Of a stretch of DNA of 64,000 bases, positions 1 through 11,035 are shown in pieces. Positions within the stretch are counted from its first letter, which is position 1, and each line of letters opens with the position of its first letter. The DNA is taken from the NCBI RefSeq assembly GCF_002952215.1, contig NZ_CP022600.1:1178001-1242000 (forward strand). The letters run 5' to 3'. A program made the translations under genes and the position numbers. Origin of the DNA: Porphyrobacter sp. HT-58-2. Its GTDB lineage: Bacteria > Pseudomonadota > Alphaproteobacteria > Sphingomonadales > Sphingomonadaceae. Below the pieces are notes generated by a model, which saw only the letters and a program-made list of their open reading frames with translations, made no database searches and had not been told where the DNA came from.

Positions 1-62
1 GAGATGGCAGGCTGAGGCCTTCACACGCGTGAACGCAGCGTGAATTGCGATGGTTCCGACGC

Positions 63-1046
63 TCAGGGGCGATCCTTTGTCGCGGTGCGGGCAATTTCGT
101 CGCGGATCAAGCCTGCGCTGAAATAGCTGCGCCCGCTGCGATAGAGCGTGCTCAGCACGACCCGGTCGACCGCCGACATTTCCTCTGCCGCAAATTCATT
201 GGCGCCCGCATCGTCGAACAGGCGCAGGATCGATCCTTGCGGCACTTCCGCGCGCACGCCGGGTTCAAAGGTCACCAGCGAATGCATGGTGATGTAATCG
301 GCCAGCTGCGTCGGAGTAATGCCTTCCAGCGCGCTGGCCTGAATCACGGTGAAGCTATGCGAGATGGCATCGGTGCCGAGCTGCTGCACGATCCGGCTTT
401 CCGCGGAGTTGACGCCGCCCGTGAAGAACAGCGTCCTTTGCCACACATCCTCCAGTGTGCCGCCCGCGCGCTGGGTTTCGCGCATCTCGCCCTTGCCGGC
501 GACATAATGCCAGTTGTAGGCCATCCGCCTGGGCCGGATATGGCGTCGGCGTTCCGGACTGTACAAGGCGCCGAACACCTGCGGCTTCTTCTTCCACAGC
601 CAGTTCACGAAAGCGTGCGCATCACGCGGGAAGGCGACCGCGGTGTTGACCGTGCAGCCCGGATCTTCAAGCCTGGTGCCGATGGTGGCGAGGTTTTCGG
701 CGATGCGCTGGCGCAGCTGCCGTTCAAGCTCGGCGTCGATATTGTCGAAGCTGATGCACATCGGCTCCATGCGCACCGCGATCTTGCGCCCGCTCATCGA
801 AGTGATCGATCGCCACACGAAATTGCGGATTTCCTTTTCGGTGGTGCCTTCGACGATGATCTCGCCGCTGGAATCGACCTCGATGTCCCCCTTTTCGATG
901 GCGGCGGTGATCGCCGGATCGGTCAGCTTGTCGAACCGGAACGGCTGCGCCGCGGGCGCTGTCTGCGCGGACGCGGCGCTTATCGGCAGGGCCAAAGCCG
1001 CGCAGGACAGAAGCATGGCAATGCGAGGGGGCACAGACGACTCCAT
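63..1046 (-). CDS. Exported protein of unknown function
   Basis: Predicted 327 aa protein. The N-terminus has a hydrophobic stretch at about residues 11-28 ending in an Ala-rich AxA cleavage site, so it is probably secreted to the periplasm. ATG at 1046 is used here; an internal ATG at 1016 (residue 11) would give a tighter signal peptide. The open frame runs further upstream to about 2009, but that part lies antisense to the neighbouring amidohydrolase and was rejected. The mature part has an acidic segment followed by a basic RRRHIRPRR patch near residue 170. I recognise no catalytic motif or family name. It is divergent from the amidohydrolase gene at 1192, with about 145 bp between them for both promoters. 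Confidence 0.7.
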   Translation of the reverse strand: MESSVPPRIAMLLSCAALALPISAASAQTAPAAQPFRFDKLTDPAITAAIEKGDIEVDSSGEIIVEGTTEKEIRNFVWRSITSMSGRKIAVRMEPMCISFDNIDAELERQLRQRIAENLATIGTRLEDPGCTVNTAVAFPRDAHAFVNWLWKKKPQVFGALYSPERRRHIRPRRMAYNWHYVAGKGEMRETQRAGGTLEDVWQRTLFFTGGVNSAESRIVQQLGTDAISHSFTVIQASALEGITPTQLADYITMHSLVTFEPGVRAEVPQGSILRLFDDAGANEFAAEEMSAVDRVVLSTLYRSGRSYFSAGLIRDEIARTATKDRP

Positions 1047-1191
1047 CAAGCAATTCAGCAATATAAGCCGTTTCGGCGATGAATGGCCGATGAATTCCCG
1101 GCACCGCTGGCCGTGGCAGGGCTTGCCTGCAAGCCGGCAAGCGCGCATCACGCGTTCCGGGGTTGGAAGACGAGGGCGAGGGGTAAAGGAC

Positions 1192-2472
1192 ATGAAGACA
1201 GTTTTTCGCAAGGTGGCAGGTTCGCTCGGCGTTCTGGCCGCAGCACTGGCAACCCCGCTTGCGGCTGAGACCGTGGCGATCCGGGCAGGCAGCGTCATCA
1301 CCGATGCCGCAAGCCAGCCGAGCGGCGCTGCGACCATCATCGTCTCCGACGGTAAGATCGTGTCGATCACGCCCGGACACGATCCGGTGACCGCTGACCG
1401 GGAAATCGACCTGTCAGCCAAGACTGTCCTTCCCGGCCTGATCGACCTCCACACCCACCTCACCGGTGATCCGGGCGGCGATTTCTGGAAGGAGGCGACC
1501 GAGCCAGAGGAATGGGGCGTGGTCGTGGGGGCCAAGAACGCGCGCCTTACCGCGCTCGCGGGCTTCACCACCGTGCGCGAGGCGGGCAGCGGGCGCGACA
1601 CCGCCTTTGCCCTGCGGCGCGGCACGGCCGAAGGGATCATTCCCGGCCCGCGTGTCGTGGCGGCTGGCCCGGCTCTGGCGATCATCGGCGGGCATGGCGA
1701 CGTCAATGGTTTCCGTTCGGAGGTCAATGAACTGCTCGACAGCGGTTTCAACTGCACCGGCCCGGTCGAATGCGCGGCCAAGGTGCGGCTTGCCAGCCAG
1801 AACGGCAGCGACGTGATCAAGATCACCGCCACGGGCGGCGTCCTCAGCCAGCAGGGCCGCGGACTCGAAGCCCACTTCACCCCCGCCGAAATGAAGGCGA
1901 TTGCCGACACCGCCCACTCGCTGGGCCTCAAGGTCATGGCCCATGCCCACGGCGCGCGCGGCATCCAGCAGGCGGCCGAAGCAGGGATCGATTCGATCGA
2001 GCATGGCACTTATCTGGACGAGGCGGCAGCCCGCGCGATGAAGGCCAGCGGCACAGTGCTTGTGCCGACGCTGATGGCGTTTCAGGGCGTGTCCGAAGGG
2101 TTGGGCAAGGGCGTCTACACCCCGGTGGTCGAAGACAAGATCCGCGCGGTCGAACCGCTGATGGGATCGCTGGTCAGCCGGGCGCGCCAATATGGCGTGA
2201 CGGTCGCCTTCGGCACGGATGCGGGCGTGTTCCAGCATGGCCGCAATGCCGAGGAACTGGCGCTGATGAAAAAGCAGGGCATGACCGACCGCGAAGTCCT
2301 CGCCAGCGCGACCACTGTCGCGGCGAAGGTGCTCGGCATGGAAAACCAGATCGGTCGCCTCGCGCCGGGCTTCTCGGCGGACATCATCGCAGTCGAGGGT
2401 AACCCGCTGGCGGATGTGACCGTGCTGGAGAAGGTCGACTTCGTGATGGTCCGCGGGCGGGTGATCGAGTGA
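1192..2472 (+). CDS. Exported metal-dependent amidohydrolase
   Basis: 426 aa. A signal peptide covers about residues 1-25 (hydrophobic core, TPLAAE end). Amidohydrolase superfamily marks are visible: the beta-strand-1 metal motif LIDLHTH with H87 and H89, a KITATGG segment carrying the probable carboxylated Lys near residue 205, His-containing MAHAHG and IEHGT motifs, and the metal-binding Asp in AFGTDAG near residue 345. It resembles the imidazolonepropionase / Xaa-Pro dipeptidase-like exported amidohydrolases of sphingomonads, which hydrolyse cyclic or peptide amide bonds in the periplasm. The exact substrate cannot be told. ATG at 1192 follows an AAAGGA-type ribosome site and is the first start with a signal peptide. 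A second exported amidohydrolase lies at 42853-44325. Confidence 0.9.
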   Translation: MKTVFRKVAGSLGVLAAALATPLAAETVAIRAGSVITDAASQPSGAATIIVSDGKIVSITPGHDPVTADREIDLSAKTVLPGLIDLHTHLTGDPGGDFWKEATEPEEWGVVVGAKNARLTALAGFTTVREAGSGRDTAFALRRGTAEGIIPGPRVVAAGPALAIIGGHGDVNGFRSEVNELLDSGFNCTGPVECAAKVRLASQNGSDVIKITATGGVLSQQGRGLEAHFTPAEMKAIADTAHSLGLKVMAHAHGARGIQQAAEAGIDSIEHGTYLDEAAARAMKASGTVLVPTLMAFQGVSEGLGKGVYTPVVEDKIRAVEPLMGSLVSRARQYGVTVAFGTDAGVFQHGRNAEELALMKKQGMTDREVLASATTVAAKVLGMENQIGRLAPGFSADIIAVEGNPLADVTVLEKVDFVMVRGRVIE

Positions 2473-2505
2473 GGCTCGACGCCCCCACTGCACACCCTCT
2501 AACCC

Positions 2506-2607
2506 CGCCCGATCCCGGGAGAGTCTGCTTCATGGCTGAGAGGCGGCAGTAAGCTTCGCCCGCTCTGTCGAGCCGGAACCAGTTTACGAAAGCGCAGGGA
2601 GCGGGCG
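2506..2607 (+). promoter_or_regulatory. Probable TPP (THI-box) riboswitch before DUF2585 gene
   Basis: The conserved pyrimidine-sensing CTGAGA is at 2536-2541. The 3' conserved block runs GTCGAGCCGGAACC then AGCGCAGGGAG (about 2568-2601), matching the consensus CUUGAACCUGA...GCGNAGGGA. A perfect 6-bp P1 pairs CGCCCG (2506-2511) with CGGGCG (2602-2607). A GGCG/CGCC hairpin fits P3. The P5 stem is weaker than in the second copy at 3295, so this element is divergent. It ends about 58 bp before the ATG of the DUF2585 gene. I infer repression by thiamine pyrophosphate. Confidence 0.68.
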
Positions 2608-2665
2608 TGTCCTTGTGCCTACAGGGCGCTTGCCAAATCGGTGCGCGCACGGCAGCTAACGCCTT

Positions 2666-3262
2666 ATGGGCGCATTAATTCCCGACCGCCGCACGGTTCT
2701 CGTGGCACTCGCCATCACGGCGGCGGCCATCGCCATCCTGCTCGCCATGGGCCGCTCGCCGATCTGCGAATGCGGTTATGTCAGCCTGTGGCACGGGCAG
2801 ATCAACGATGCGGGCAACAGCCAGCACATCACCGATTGGTACACGCCGAGCCACATCATCCACGGGATGATCTTCTACGCCTTCGGCTGGTGGCTGTTCG
2901 TGAAGCGCGGGCTGGGCGGGGCGCAGGGCTATCGCTGGGGCTTTCCGCTGGCGGTGCTGCTGGAGGCGGCGTGGGAGGTGCTGGAGAATACGCCCATGGT
3001 GATCAATCGCTTCCGCGCCGTGACCGCCAATTTCGGCTATTCGGGCGACAGCGTGCTGAACTCTTTCGCGGATATCGGCTGGATGAGCTTCGGCTTCTGG
3101 CTCGCCCTGCGCCTGCCGGTTCGGGTCACGGTGGCGCTGGCGGTGATCGGGGAACTGGTTGCGGGCTATGTCGTGCGCGACAATCTGACATTGAACGTGA
3201 TCATGCTGCTCTATCCGATCGATGCGATTGCCGAATGGCAGGCGGCAGGCGGGGTCGCCTGA
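2666..3262 (+). CDS. DUF2585 (UPF0314) integral membrane protein
   Basis: 198 aa. It matches the DUF2585/UPF0314 family of alphaproteobacteria, recognised by the segment GRSPICECGYVSLWHG (about residues 28-43) followed by SQHITDWYTPSHIIHG. Predicted membrane segments lie near residues 10-29, 65-82, 88-105, 128-146 and 150-185. Function of the family is not established. The ATG at 2666 was chosen because the family begins a few residues before its first membrane helix; an overlapping frame starting at 2641 has no family likeness. The gene sits between two TPP-riboswitch-like elements and just upstream of thiC, which suggests a role in thiamine or thiamine-precursor traffic. That role is inference. 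Confidence 0.85.
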   Translation: MGALIPDRRTVLVALAITAAAIAILLAMGRSPICECGYVSLWHGQINDAGNSQHITDWYTPSHIIHGMIFYAFGWWLFVKRGLGGAQGYRWGFPLAVLLEAAWEVLENTPMVINRFRAVTANFGYSGDSVLNSFADIGWMSFGFWLALRLPVRVTVALAVIGELVAGYVVRDNLTLNVIMLLYPIDAIAEWQAAGGVA

Positions 3263-3294
3263 GGCTGGACTTGAGGCTGGCCTTGGCCTAATTC

Positions 3295-5914
<2,620 letters not shown>

Positions 5915-5918
<4 letters not shown>

Positions 5919-6472
5919 GCCGCCGCGCCCTTGCGCTGCTCGCCCCGCTGGCGCTGCTGCCGGGCGGCTGCGTCTCCACCCCCGATGCCGCCACCCCGAT
6001 TGCGCAGGCCGAGACGCCGCGCTTTGATCCCTTTGTCTTCTTTCTGGGGCCGAGCCGCGGGGAGGGCGTGCTGGACAAGGTGCTGTCCGATCCCGTCGCC
6101 GTGGCGGTCGAGAGCCGCGGGCGGATCATGATCGCGCGGCATCACCAGGCCAGCTGGGACGCGCCGGATACCCGCTTGCTGGTGCTCGACCAGACCGTGC
6201 GCGAAGAGGGCAAGCCCCCCCGCGAGCGCCAGTGGCGCCTCACCGAAATCGCGCCGGGCCGCTACGAAGGCAGCCTGACCGACGCCATCGGCCCGGTCAC
6301 AGGCCGCGCCGAGGGCAACCGGCTGGTGCTCGAATACCGCATGGAGGGCAGCTTCAAGGTGCGGCAGGAACTGACGCTGTCGGAGGACGGCACCCGCGCG
6401 CATAATGTGCTGAAGGTGAGCCAGCTGGGGGTGACGGTGGCGGTGCTGGTGGAGGATATTGTGCGGGGGTGA
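5915..6472 (+). CDS. Lipoprotein, DUF3833-like
   Basis: 185 aa. The signal peptide ends in a lipobox-like LLPGGC near residue 20. The body carries RxW...TEIAPGRYEGSLTDAIGPVTGRAEGN, which resembles the DUF3833 pattern of a W followed by YxGxxDDxxGxAxGxxxGN. DUF3833 proteins are lipocalin-like outer-membrane lipoproteins of unknown role. The start overlaps the preceding stop (ATGA), so it is the third gene of a thiC operon. Family assignment is tentative. Confidence 0.7.
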
Positions 6473-6589
6473 GGGGGCGGCTCTGCAAGGGGGGAGCCTG
6501 TCTTGAGCTTTCCAAAGGGTGGTGAAGGGGCAGGCGGGGTTGATCTGAGGGGCTGGCCTCCACATGCGCTCGCGCCTGAGCAGGGTTTT

Positions 6590-6605
6590 ACGCAGAGACG
6601 CAGAG
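6590..6605. repeat. Direct repeat ACGCAGAG x2 at island edge
   Basis: Two adjacent copies of ACGCAGAG (6590-6597 and 6598-6605). They lie in the 183-bp gap between the lipoprotein gene and the AT-rich PIN gene. Similar ACGCAGAG tracts occur as dispersed intergenic repeats in other genomes. No other structure was found in this gap. Confidence 0.35.
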
Positions 6606-6655
6606 GCAAGGAGGGCGCGGTGGTGAGGTCGTCACTATTCTAGCCCTATCTCAAA

Positions 6656-7528
6656 TCAAGCCTCGGTGTCATCATCGTGGTTTGGGGTCGACCGATTCAC
6701 AACTAGACCACCAAAAGGCCTAAGGTTCGAGTAGTCTATTGGGAAGCTTCCTTGGATCCATCGATCAATTAGATTATCCTCAGCTGCCTCGTCTTCATAT
6801 CTTACATTTTCATCCAGAATTTTTAAAGCGTCTGCAAGTTTGTTGCTTAATACTATCTTTCGCTTTTGACTGACCCTCTTTTTAAATTCTTCCTTTAACC
6901 AGTCGTTGAGTATCGCAACCTTGTCGTAAGTCACCCCATAATCGCCATCGCGTGAAACTATCATGATGTTTGCGTGGTCAGTTGAAGATTGAGCACAATG
7001 AATTATCCACTCCCAATTAAGGGCATCACCAATGGATGTGTCGCCCGACTTTCTAGGTGGATAGCCAAGTGAGAAACGCTTTCTTGCGAGATTTCGAATT
7101 GTAAATCGAAGTGGATCTGGACGCTTTAAATTTATATTTGAATTATGAGCAAATAATTTTTTAAGCCCTCGGAATACGGGATCGTATCGAGCGGGATCAC
7201 TTAAAATAAGGCCTACTCTATTTTGAACTTTATTATATAGCTTTTTCGATTCCTTTATCTTCCTATTGAAAGCGGTCACTGACTTGCTCCCGCTAACAAT
7301 CATGGGGGCTGACTCAATATTTGGAAAAGATAGCCTTTTGATTGAGTCAAATATAACTTTTTGTCGATTCTTCAAAAACTCCATTTTTACTTGTTCAGTC
7401 ACAATAATGGAGTCGAGATGTTTAACTAGCGAAGCAATTTGTCGGTCGGCTGCTTCTCCCGGGAGGCGATAGAAATCCAGCATTATGTTGGTGTCTATGA
7501 ACACCAGCCATTTTTCGTTATCGGCCAT
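6656..7528 (-). CDS. PIN-like (DUF4935-type) nuclease domain protein
   Basis: 290 aa. Starts with VFIDTNIMLDFY, the first acidic motif of PIN nucleases (D12), followed by ITxxVxxEF-type VTEQVKMEF (E50). Further acidic positions occur at SGDTSIGDALNW (D163/D168) and in VSRDGDYG (D194, D196). This arrangement fits PIN-like DUF4935 proteins, which are predicted metal-dependent RNases often found in defence islands. Function here is inferred. The gene is about 40% GC while its neighbours exceed 60%, so it is a likely recent arrival. The ribosome site AAGAAGGGGG precedes the ATG. No partner antitoxin gene is evident next to it. A perfect inverted repeat lies about 22 bp upstream of the start. Confidence 0.82.
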   Translation of the reverse strand: MADNEKWLVFIDTNIMLDFYRLPGEAADRQIASLVKHLDSIIVTEQVKMEFLKNRQKVIFDSIKRLSFPNIESAPMIVSGSKSVTAFNRKIKESKKLYNKVQNRVGLILSDPARYDPVFRGLKKLFAHNSNINLKRPDPLRFTIRNLARKRFSLGYPPRKSGDTSIGDALNWEWIIHCAQSSTDHANIMIVSRDGDYGVTYDKVAILNDWLKEEFKKRVSQKRKIVLSNKLADALKILDENVRYEDEAAEDNLIDRWIQGSFPIDYSNLRPFGGLVVNRSTPNHDDDTEA

Positions 7529-7549
7529 GCTACCCCCTTCTTATCATTC

Positions 7550-7568
7550 AGATTATCTCTGATAATCT
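7550..7568 (-). promoter_or_regulatory. Inverted repeat upstream of PIN gene
   Basis: AGATTATC (7550-7557), TCT, GATAATCT (7561-7568): a perfect 8-bp inverted repeat with 3-nt spacer. It sits 22-40 bp upstream of the PIN gene ATG, where an operator would be expected. No cognate regulator is encoded nearby. Confidence 0.45.
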
Positions 7569-7673
7569 TCGCGTCAAGCGTTGATGGAAGAGGCCACCTA
7601 TCAGCTCAAGAAAGTAGTTTTCATCGACTCGCCCCCCTTTCCTACACTCCACCCCCTGAGTCATCCTCCCCCG

Positions 7674-8360
7674 ATGACCCAGCCTCGCACCCCCCGCCCA
7701 TCACCCCGCAGCGCCGCGCCAAGGCTCCGCGCTGTTCCCGCAACCTCGCCTGGCGCGCCCACCTCCGCCGTCAAACCCCCGCGCCACGATAGCTGGTCGC
7801 GCGCCAAGCAGGCCGCGTTTCTGCGCGCGCTCTCGGCTTCGCACTCCGTCTCGGAAGCCGCGCGCTCGGTCGGCAAGTCGCGGCAGTCGGCCTATCAGCT
7901 GCGCTCGAAGCTCAAGGGCCAGCCCTTCGATCTGGCGTGGGAGGTGGCCTTTCACCATTCCTATGATGTGCTCGCCCACACCGCGCTCGAACGGGCATTG
8001 AACGGCGTCGAGGTGCCGGTGTTCTTTCAGGGCGAGCAGGTCGGCGCGTATCGGCGCTTTGACGAGCGGCTGACGGTCGCGCTGCTGTCGCGCTTTACCA
8101 TGGGCGGCAATCCCGCCTTCGGCCGCCTCGGCGCGATGGCCGAGCGCCACGCGCGCGATTTCGAGACGCTGCTGGCGAAGCTGGAAGCGGGCGAGGCGGT
8201 GGCAACTGGCGCGCTCTCGCCGGACGACCCGGACGAGTTCGCTGCCTTGCGCGGCGGCTTCGGGGCTGCGGAAAAGGGGGGCTTCCCCTGTCCGTCAAGC
8301 ATGAGTGATGACGAATTAATGAAGGTATTACAGGAGCATGGCTGGAAAGGTGATGCTTGA
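7674..8360 (+). CDS. Conserved protein with N-terminal helix-turn-helix-like segment
   Basis: 228 aa. I do not recognise a named family. The first 40 residues are Pro/Arg-rich and probably disordered. Residues about 48-85 (WSRAKQAAFLRALSASHSVSEAARSVGKSRQSAYQLRSKL) read like a small homeodomain-type helix-turn-helix such as terminase small subunits or transposase-associated proteins use. The C-terminal part is Asp/Glu-rich and ends in a short amphipathic helix. The frame is open from 7581, but ATG 7674 gives a start nearer the folded part. It may be a DNA-binding protein of phage origin; no phage genes are adjacent. Confidence 0.65.
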   Translation: MTQPRTPRPSPRSAAPRLRAVPATSPGAPTSAVKPPRHDSWSRAKQAAFLRALSASHSVSEAARSVGKSRQSAYQLRSKLKGQPFDLAWEVAFHHSYDVLAHTALERALNGVEVPVFFQGEQVGAYRRFDERLTVALLSRFTMGGNPAFGRLGAMAERHARDFETLLAKLEAGEAVATGALSPDDPDEFAALRGGFGAAEKGGFPCPSSMSDDELMKVLQEHGWKGDA

Positions 8361-8809
8361 CAGGGTGTCAAGTTTGTCAAGCTCTTGTGTTTCGACCGCG
8401 CCTCCGCACGGTCGTCCTCGGTGTGTTTTTTTGTTCCGCATCGCCTCCGCGATGCGAAATCCTCGCTCACACGCCCTGCGGGCGCGTCGCTGCGGGCGGC
8501 CGCTTGGCCTTGCGGCCCCTTGCGGGGCCGGAACAGGGCGTCATGGCCACCCTTGGACGGTCGCACTTGCGGGCCTGCGGCCCGAAACAGCGCTTTCTTT
8601 CCCCAGATTAGGAGAAACCCCCGATCCGTGTTACACATTCCCCTGCTGACGTCGAAATTTGCGACGGACTTCGAAATTTGCGCTCCGCCGCCTGGCCCTC
8701 GGCCCCCGGCGTTAACCAGACGACGACTTCCTTTCATCGGACGATTTGACGCACTCCCCCTGCCGCGTGTCGCGGTGGGAAAAAGCATTGTTCTTGAAAG
8801 GAACACACC
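8361..8809. other. 449-bp non-coding region before cold-shock gene
   Basis: No credible ORF. It contains GC-rich hairpins, for example GCATCGC/GCGATGC near 8439-8456. A 12-nt sequence TCGAAATTTGCG occurs twice (about 8654-8665 and 8673-8684), which could be a protein-binding direct repeat. The last 150 bp likely carry the promoter and long 5' leader of the cold-shock gene. Confidence 0.5.
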
Positions 8810-9022
8810 ATGAGCAAGACCGGAACCGTAAAGTTCTTCAACACCGACAAGGGCTATGGCTTCATCCAGCCCGATGATGGCTCGTCCGACAGCTTCGTGC
8901 ATATCACTGCCGTGCAGGCCGCCGGGATGCACAGCCTCGATAAGGACCAGCGTCTGTCCTACGAGCTTGAGCGCGGCCGCAATGGCAAGGAAAGCGCAGT
9001 CAATCTCGCCGCGGCGGACTGA
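8810..9022 (+). CDS. Cold-shock domain protein (CspA family)
   Basis: 70 aa, standard single-domain size. RNP1 is KGYGFIQPD (residues 14-22) and RNP2 is DSFVHITAV (residues 27-35, F in place of V). These bind single-stranded RNA and melt structure, acting as an RNA chaperone in the cytoplasm. An AAAGGA ribosome site precedes the ATG. The long AT-punctuated leader upstream fits the post-transcriptional control usual for csp genes. A specific paralogue name cannot be assigned. Confidence 0.95.
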   Translation: MSKTGTVKFFNTDKGYGFIQPDDGSSDSFVHITAVQAAGMHSLDKDQRLSYELERGRNGKESAVNLAAAD

Positions 9023-9116
9023 CCTGAATACCGGGGCGGGCAGGGCGTTGATGAAGCGCCCTGCCTGCTCGTCTGAATGACTCCCGCCTACCCCCTCCCA
9101 AGGCAGGATACCCCCT

Positions 9117-9329
9117 ATGGCCCAGACCTACGAATTCTACTGCGAACGCGCCGACGAAGCCGCCAGCCTCGCCAAAAAGGCAACACTCGACAATGTGCGT
9201 GACCGCGAATTGCGATCGGAACGGACCTGGCGCGGGCTTGCCGAACACGCGCGCAAGACCGCCGAGGAGCGCGTGAAGGCCGATCATGCCCGGGCCGAAA
9301 AGCGCGCGGCCGAGGCCTCGCTTTCCTGA
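9117..9329 (+). CDS. Small charged coiled-coil-like protein, unknown
   Basis: 70 aa, rich in Ala, Glu, Arg and Lys, with no signal or membrane segment. It begins MAQTYEFYCERADEAASLAK and appears almost entirely helical. I know similar small sphingomonad hypotheticals but no function. It lies between the cold-shock and HPF genes, in the same direction, which would suit a stationary-phase or stress role; that is only context. Confidence 0.65.
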   Translation: MAQTYEFYCERADEAASLAKKATLDNVRDRELRSERTWRGLAEHARKTAEERVKADHARAEKRAAEASLS

Positions 9330-9419
9330 ACCTTGCCGCCGATTTCGCTGGTATTGCTACGGTCAGCGCCCCATATTTTCTTTGGGCAACAGGAAACTGA
9401 ACGCAAAGGAGAGGATGCG

Positions 9420-9773
9420 ATGAGCACCATGCAGTTCCAGTTCAACACCGACAGTTCGGTGATGGGCACCCACGAGGTTGCCCAGCGGATCGAGGCGCAG
9501 GTGCGCCAGCGGCTGGAACGCTTCGAAGAGCGGCTGACCCGCGTCGAGGTGCATGTGACCGATGTGAATGGTCGCAAGCACGGCGGCGATGACAAGCACT
9601 GCACGATCGAGGCGCGCCCGCGTGGTGGTCGGCCGATTGGCGTGACCGGCAAGGCTGCCGATGTCGATGCGGCAGCGCGGATCGCCGCGAGCACGATGGC
9701 GGAACGGCTGGAGCGGGTGTTCGGCAAGGCGGATCGTCACCGCCACGATCCCTCGCCCGACAAGCAGATCTGA
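9420..9773 (+). CDS. HPF/RaiA family ribosome-associated protein
   Basis: 117 aa. The N-terminal two thirds match the S30AE (HPF/RaiA) fold: beta-helix start MQFQFNTDSS, RIEAQVRQRLERFEERLTRVEVHVTDVNG, then CTIEARPRGGRPIGVTGKAADVDAAARIAASTMAERLERVFG. Such proteins bind the 30S subunit and silence ribosomes in stationary phase. The long C-terminal dimerisation domain of long HPF is absent. An AAAGGAGAGG ribosome site precedes ATG 9420; the upstream in-frame extension to 9333 has none. Confidence 0.85.
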   Translation: MSTMQFQFNTDSSVMGTHEVAQRIEAQVRQRLERFEERLTRVEVHVTDVNGRKHGGDDKHCTIEARPRGGRPIGVTGKAADVDAAARIAASTMAERLERVFGKADRHRHDPSPDKQI

Positions 9774-9797
9774 ATCGATACAAGCGGTGCAGGGGGC

Positions 9798-10997
9798 TTA
9801 TTGCCCCTTGCGCCCGAACACCTTTGACCGCAGTCCGCGCCCGCTGAGGCCGGGCAGCCCCGGTTGACTGGGAGTTGGCGCGATGACCGGAGGCGGAGGA
9901 GGCGGCGGCGCGGCAGGCGCGTCTGCGTGACGCAGCTCGAAGCGTCCGCCAATCCCCTCGGCCAGCTTGCGCTTCTCGGCCCATTCGTTTGCCAGCGCCA
10001 TTTTCTCGTCCTGATCCGCCGGCATCAGATCGACCGGGTAGGCCCGCTCGTCGATGACGTTGGCGTCGGGGACCTGTTCTGGGGCGAGGAAGCCGTGGGC
10101 GACATGCTTCAGGGGCACCAGTTCGTAGAGCGGCATGTCCGCGATCTCGCCATTGCCCAGCCGCGCCCCGGCATCGTGATGCAGCACGCGGTAGGACAGG
10201 CTGCGATCCTCGGGGCCGAAGGTGTCGCCATCGGGAATGACATAGCCATTGGGCATGGTCGCCACCCGCAGGAAGGCAAAGATGGTTTGGAGATTGGCGC
10301 CCCAGGGCAGGACATTGGGTTCGATCAGGATCTCGCGCCCGAGCCAGTGGCGCGCGCCGAATGTGCGGATTCCGACCCGCTCTGCCTCGCCCGGGGCTGC
10401 GCGGGGGCCGAACAGCTGAGGGTGGAGATTGACTGCCCCCGGCACGCCGGATTCGGCAGCCAGCGCATCGAACAGCTCGCCGCGCAGCAGCAGATCGGAC
10501 TGAGTCCAATGCACCGCGAGGGGCATGGCATGTTCGATCGCGATCCGCGCCATCAGCGCTAGCACTTGCAAGCGGCGCTCGAACTGCGCCTGGGTCGCGC
10601 CTGCGGGCCCGTGGCCGGCCGCCTCGAGCATCGCGGCGACCTTGGGATCGCCCTCCACCCCGCCCAGCACCCCGTGCGAGACTTCGAGCAGGATGTGTGT
10701 ATCGGTCCGCGCGATGCGGTCGCGGATGTCGGGGGTGAGGATGCCGGTGTAGGAGGATGCCAGCGCCGGGCGGAACACCTCGGGATTGCAGGGGCGTTCG
10801 ATGTACTCTAAAGTCACCATCAGGTCTTCGGCAGCATCATACAGGCGGTAGAACAGCCCTGGATTGCTCTCGGGCATGTTGAAGCTGATGGGGGAGCGCA
10901 TCCCCTCGACCCGGGTATAGGCACGCATGATCGCTTCGAGATCCGGCACGCGGCGGTCGAACAGAAGGGCGGCTTGCAGGCGGTTGGGGTAGAGCAT
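9798..10997 (-). CDS. Conserved hypothetical protein with Pro-rich tail
   Basis: 399 aa. No family recognised. The N-terminal 100 residues include a conserved-looking NPGLFYRLYDAAEDLMVTLEYIERP stretch; a central region has LAVHWTQSDLLL and PQLFGPR. The last 60 residues hold a run of eight prolines and a basic end, likely a flexible tail. No signal peptide or membrane helix. It is the downstream partner of, and same strand as, the photolyase-like gene at 11036, with 38 bp between them. Could be a cytosolic enzyme or a structural protein. Confidence 0.7.
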   Translation of the reverse strand: MLYPNRLQAALLFDRRVPDLEAIMRAYTRVEGMRSPISFNMPESNPGLFYRLYDAAEDLMVTLEYIERPCNPEVFRPALASSYTGILTPDIRDRIARTDTHILLEVSHGVLGGVEGDPKVAAMLEAAGHGPAGATQAQFERRLQVLALMARIAIEHAMPLAVHWTQSDLLLRGELFDALAAESGVPGAVNLHPQLFGPRAAPGEAERVGIRTFGARHWLGREILIEPNVLPWGANLQTIFAFLRVATMPNGYVIPDGDTFGPEDRSLSYRVLHHDAGARLGNGEIADMPLYELVPLKHVAHGFLAPEQVPDANVIDERAYPVDLMPADQDEKMALANEWAEKRKLAEGIGGRFELRHADAPAAPPPPPPPVIAPTPSQPGLPGLSGRGLRSKVFGRKGQ

Positions 10998-11035
10998 CGC
11001 GCGTATCGGACCTTACGCAAGGAACGTCCATGTTC

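Noticed and set aside
1047..2009. Upstream extension of the first minus-strand gene to 648 aa
   Set aside because: It lies antisense to the amidohydrolase and has no signal-like start; ATG 1046 begins a proper signal peptide.
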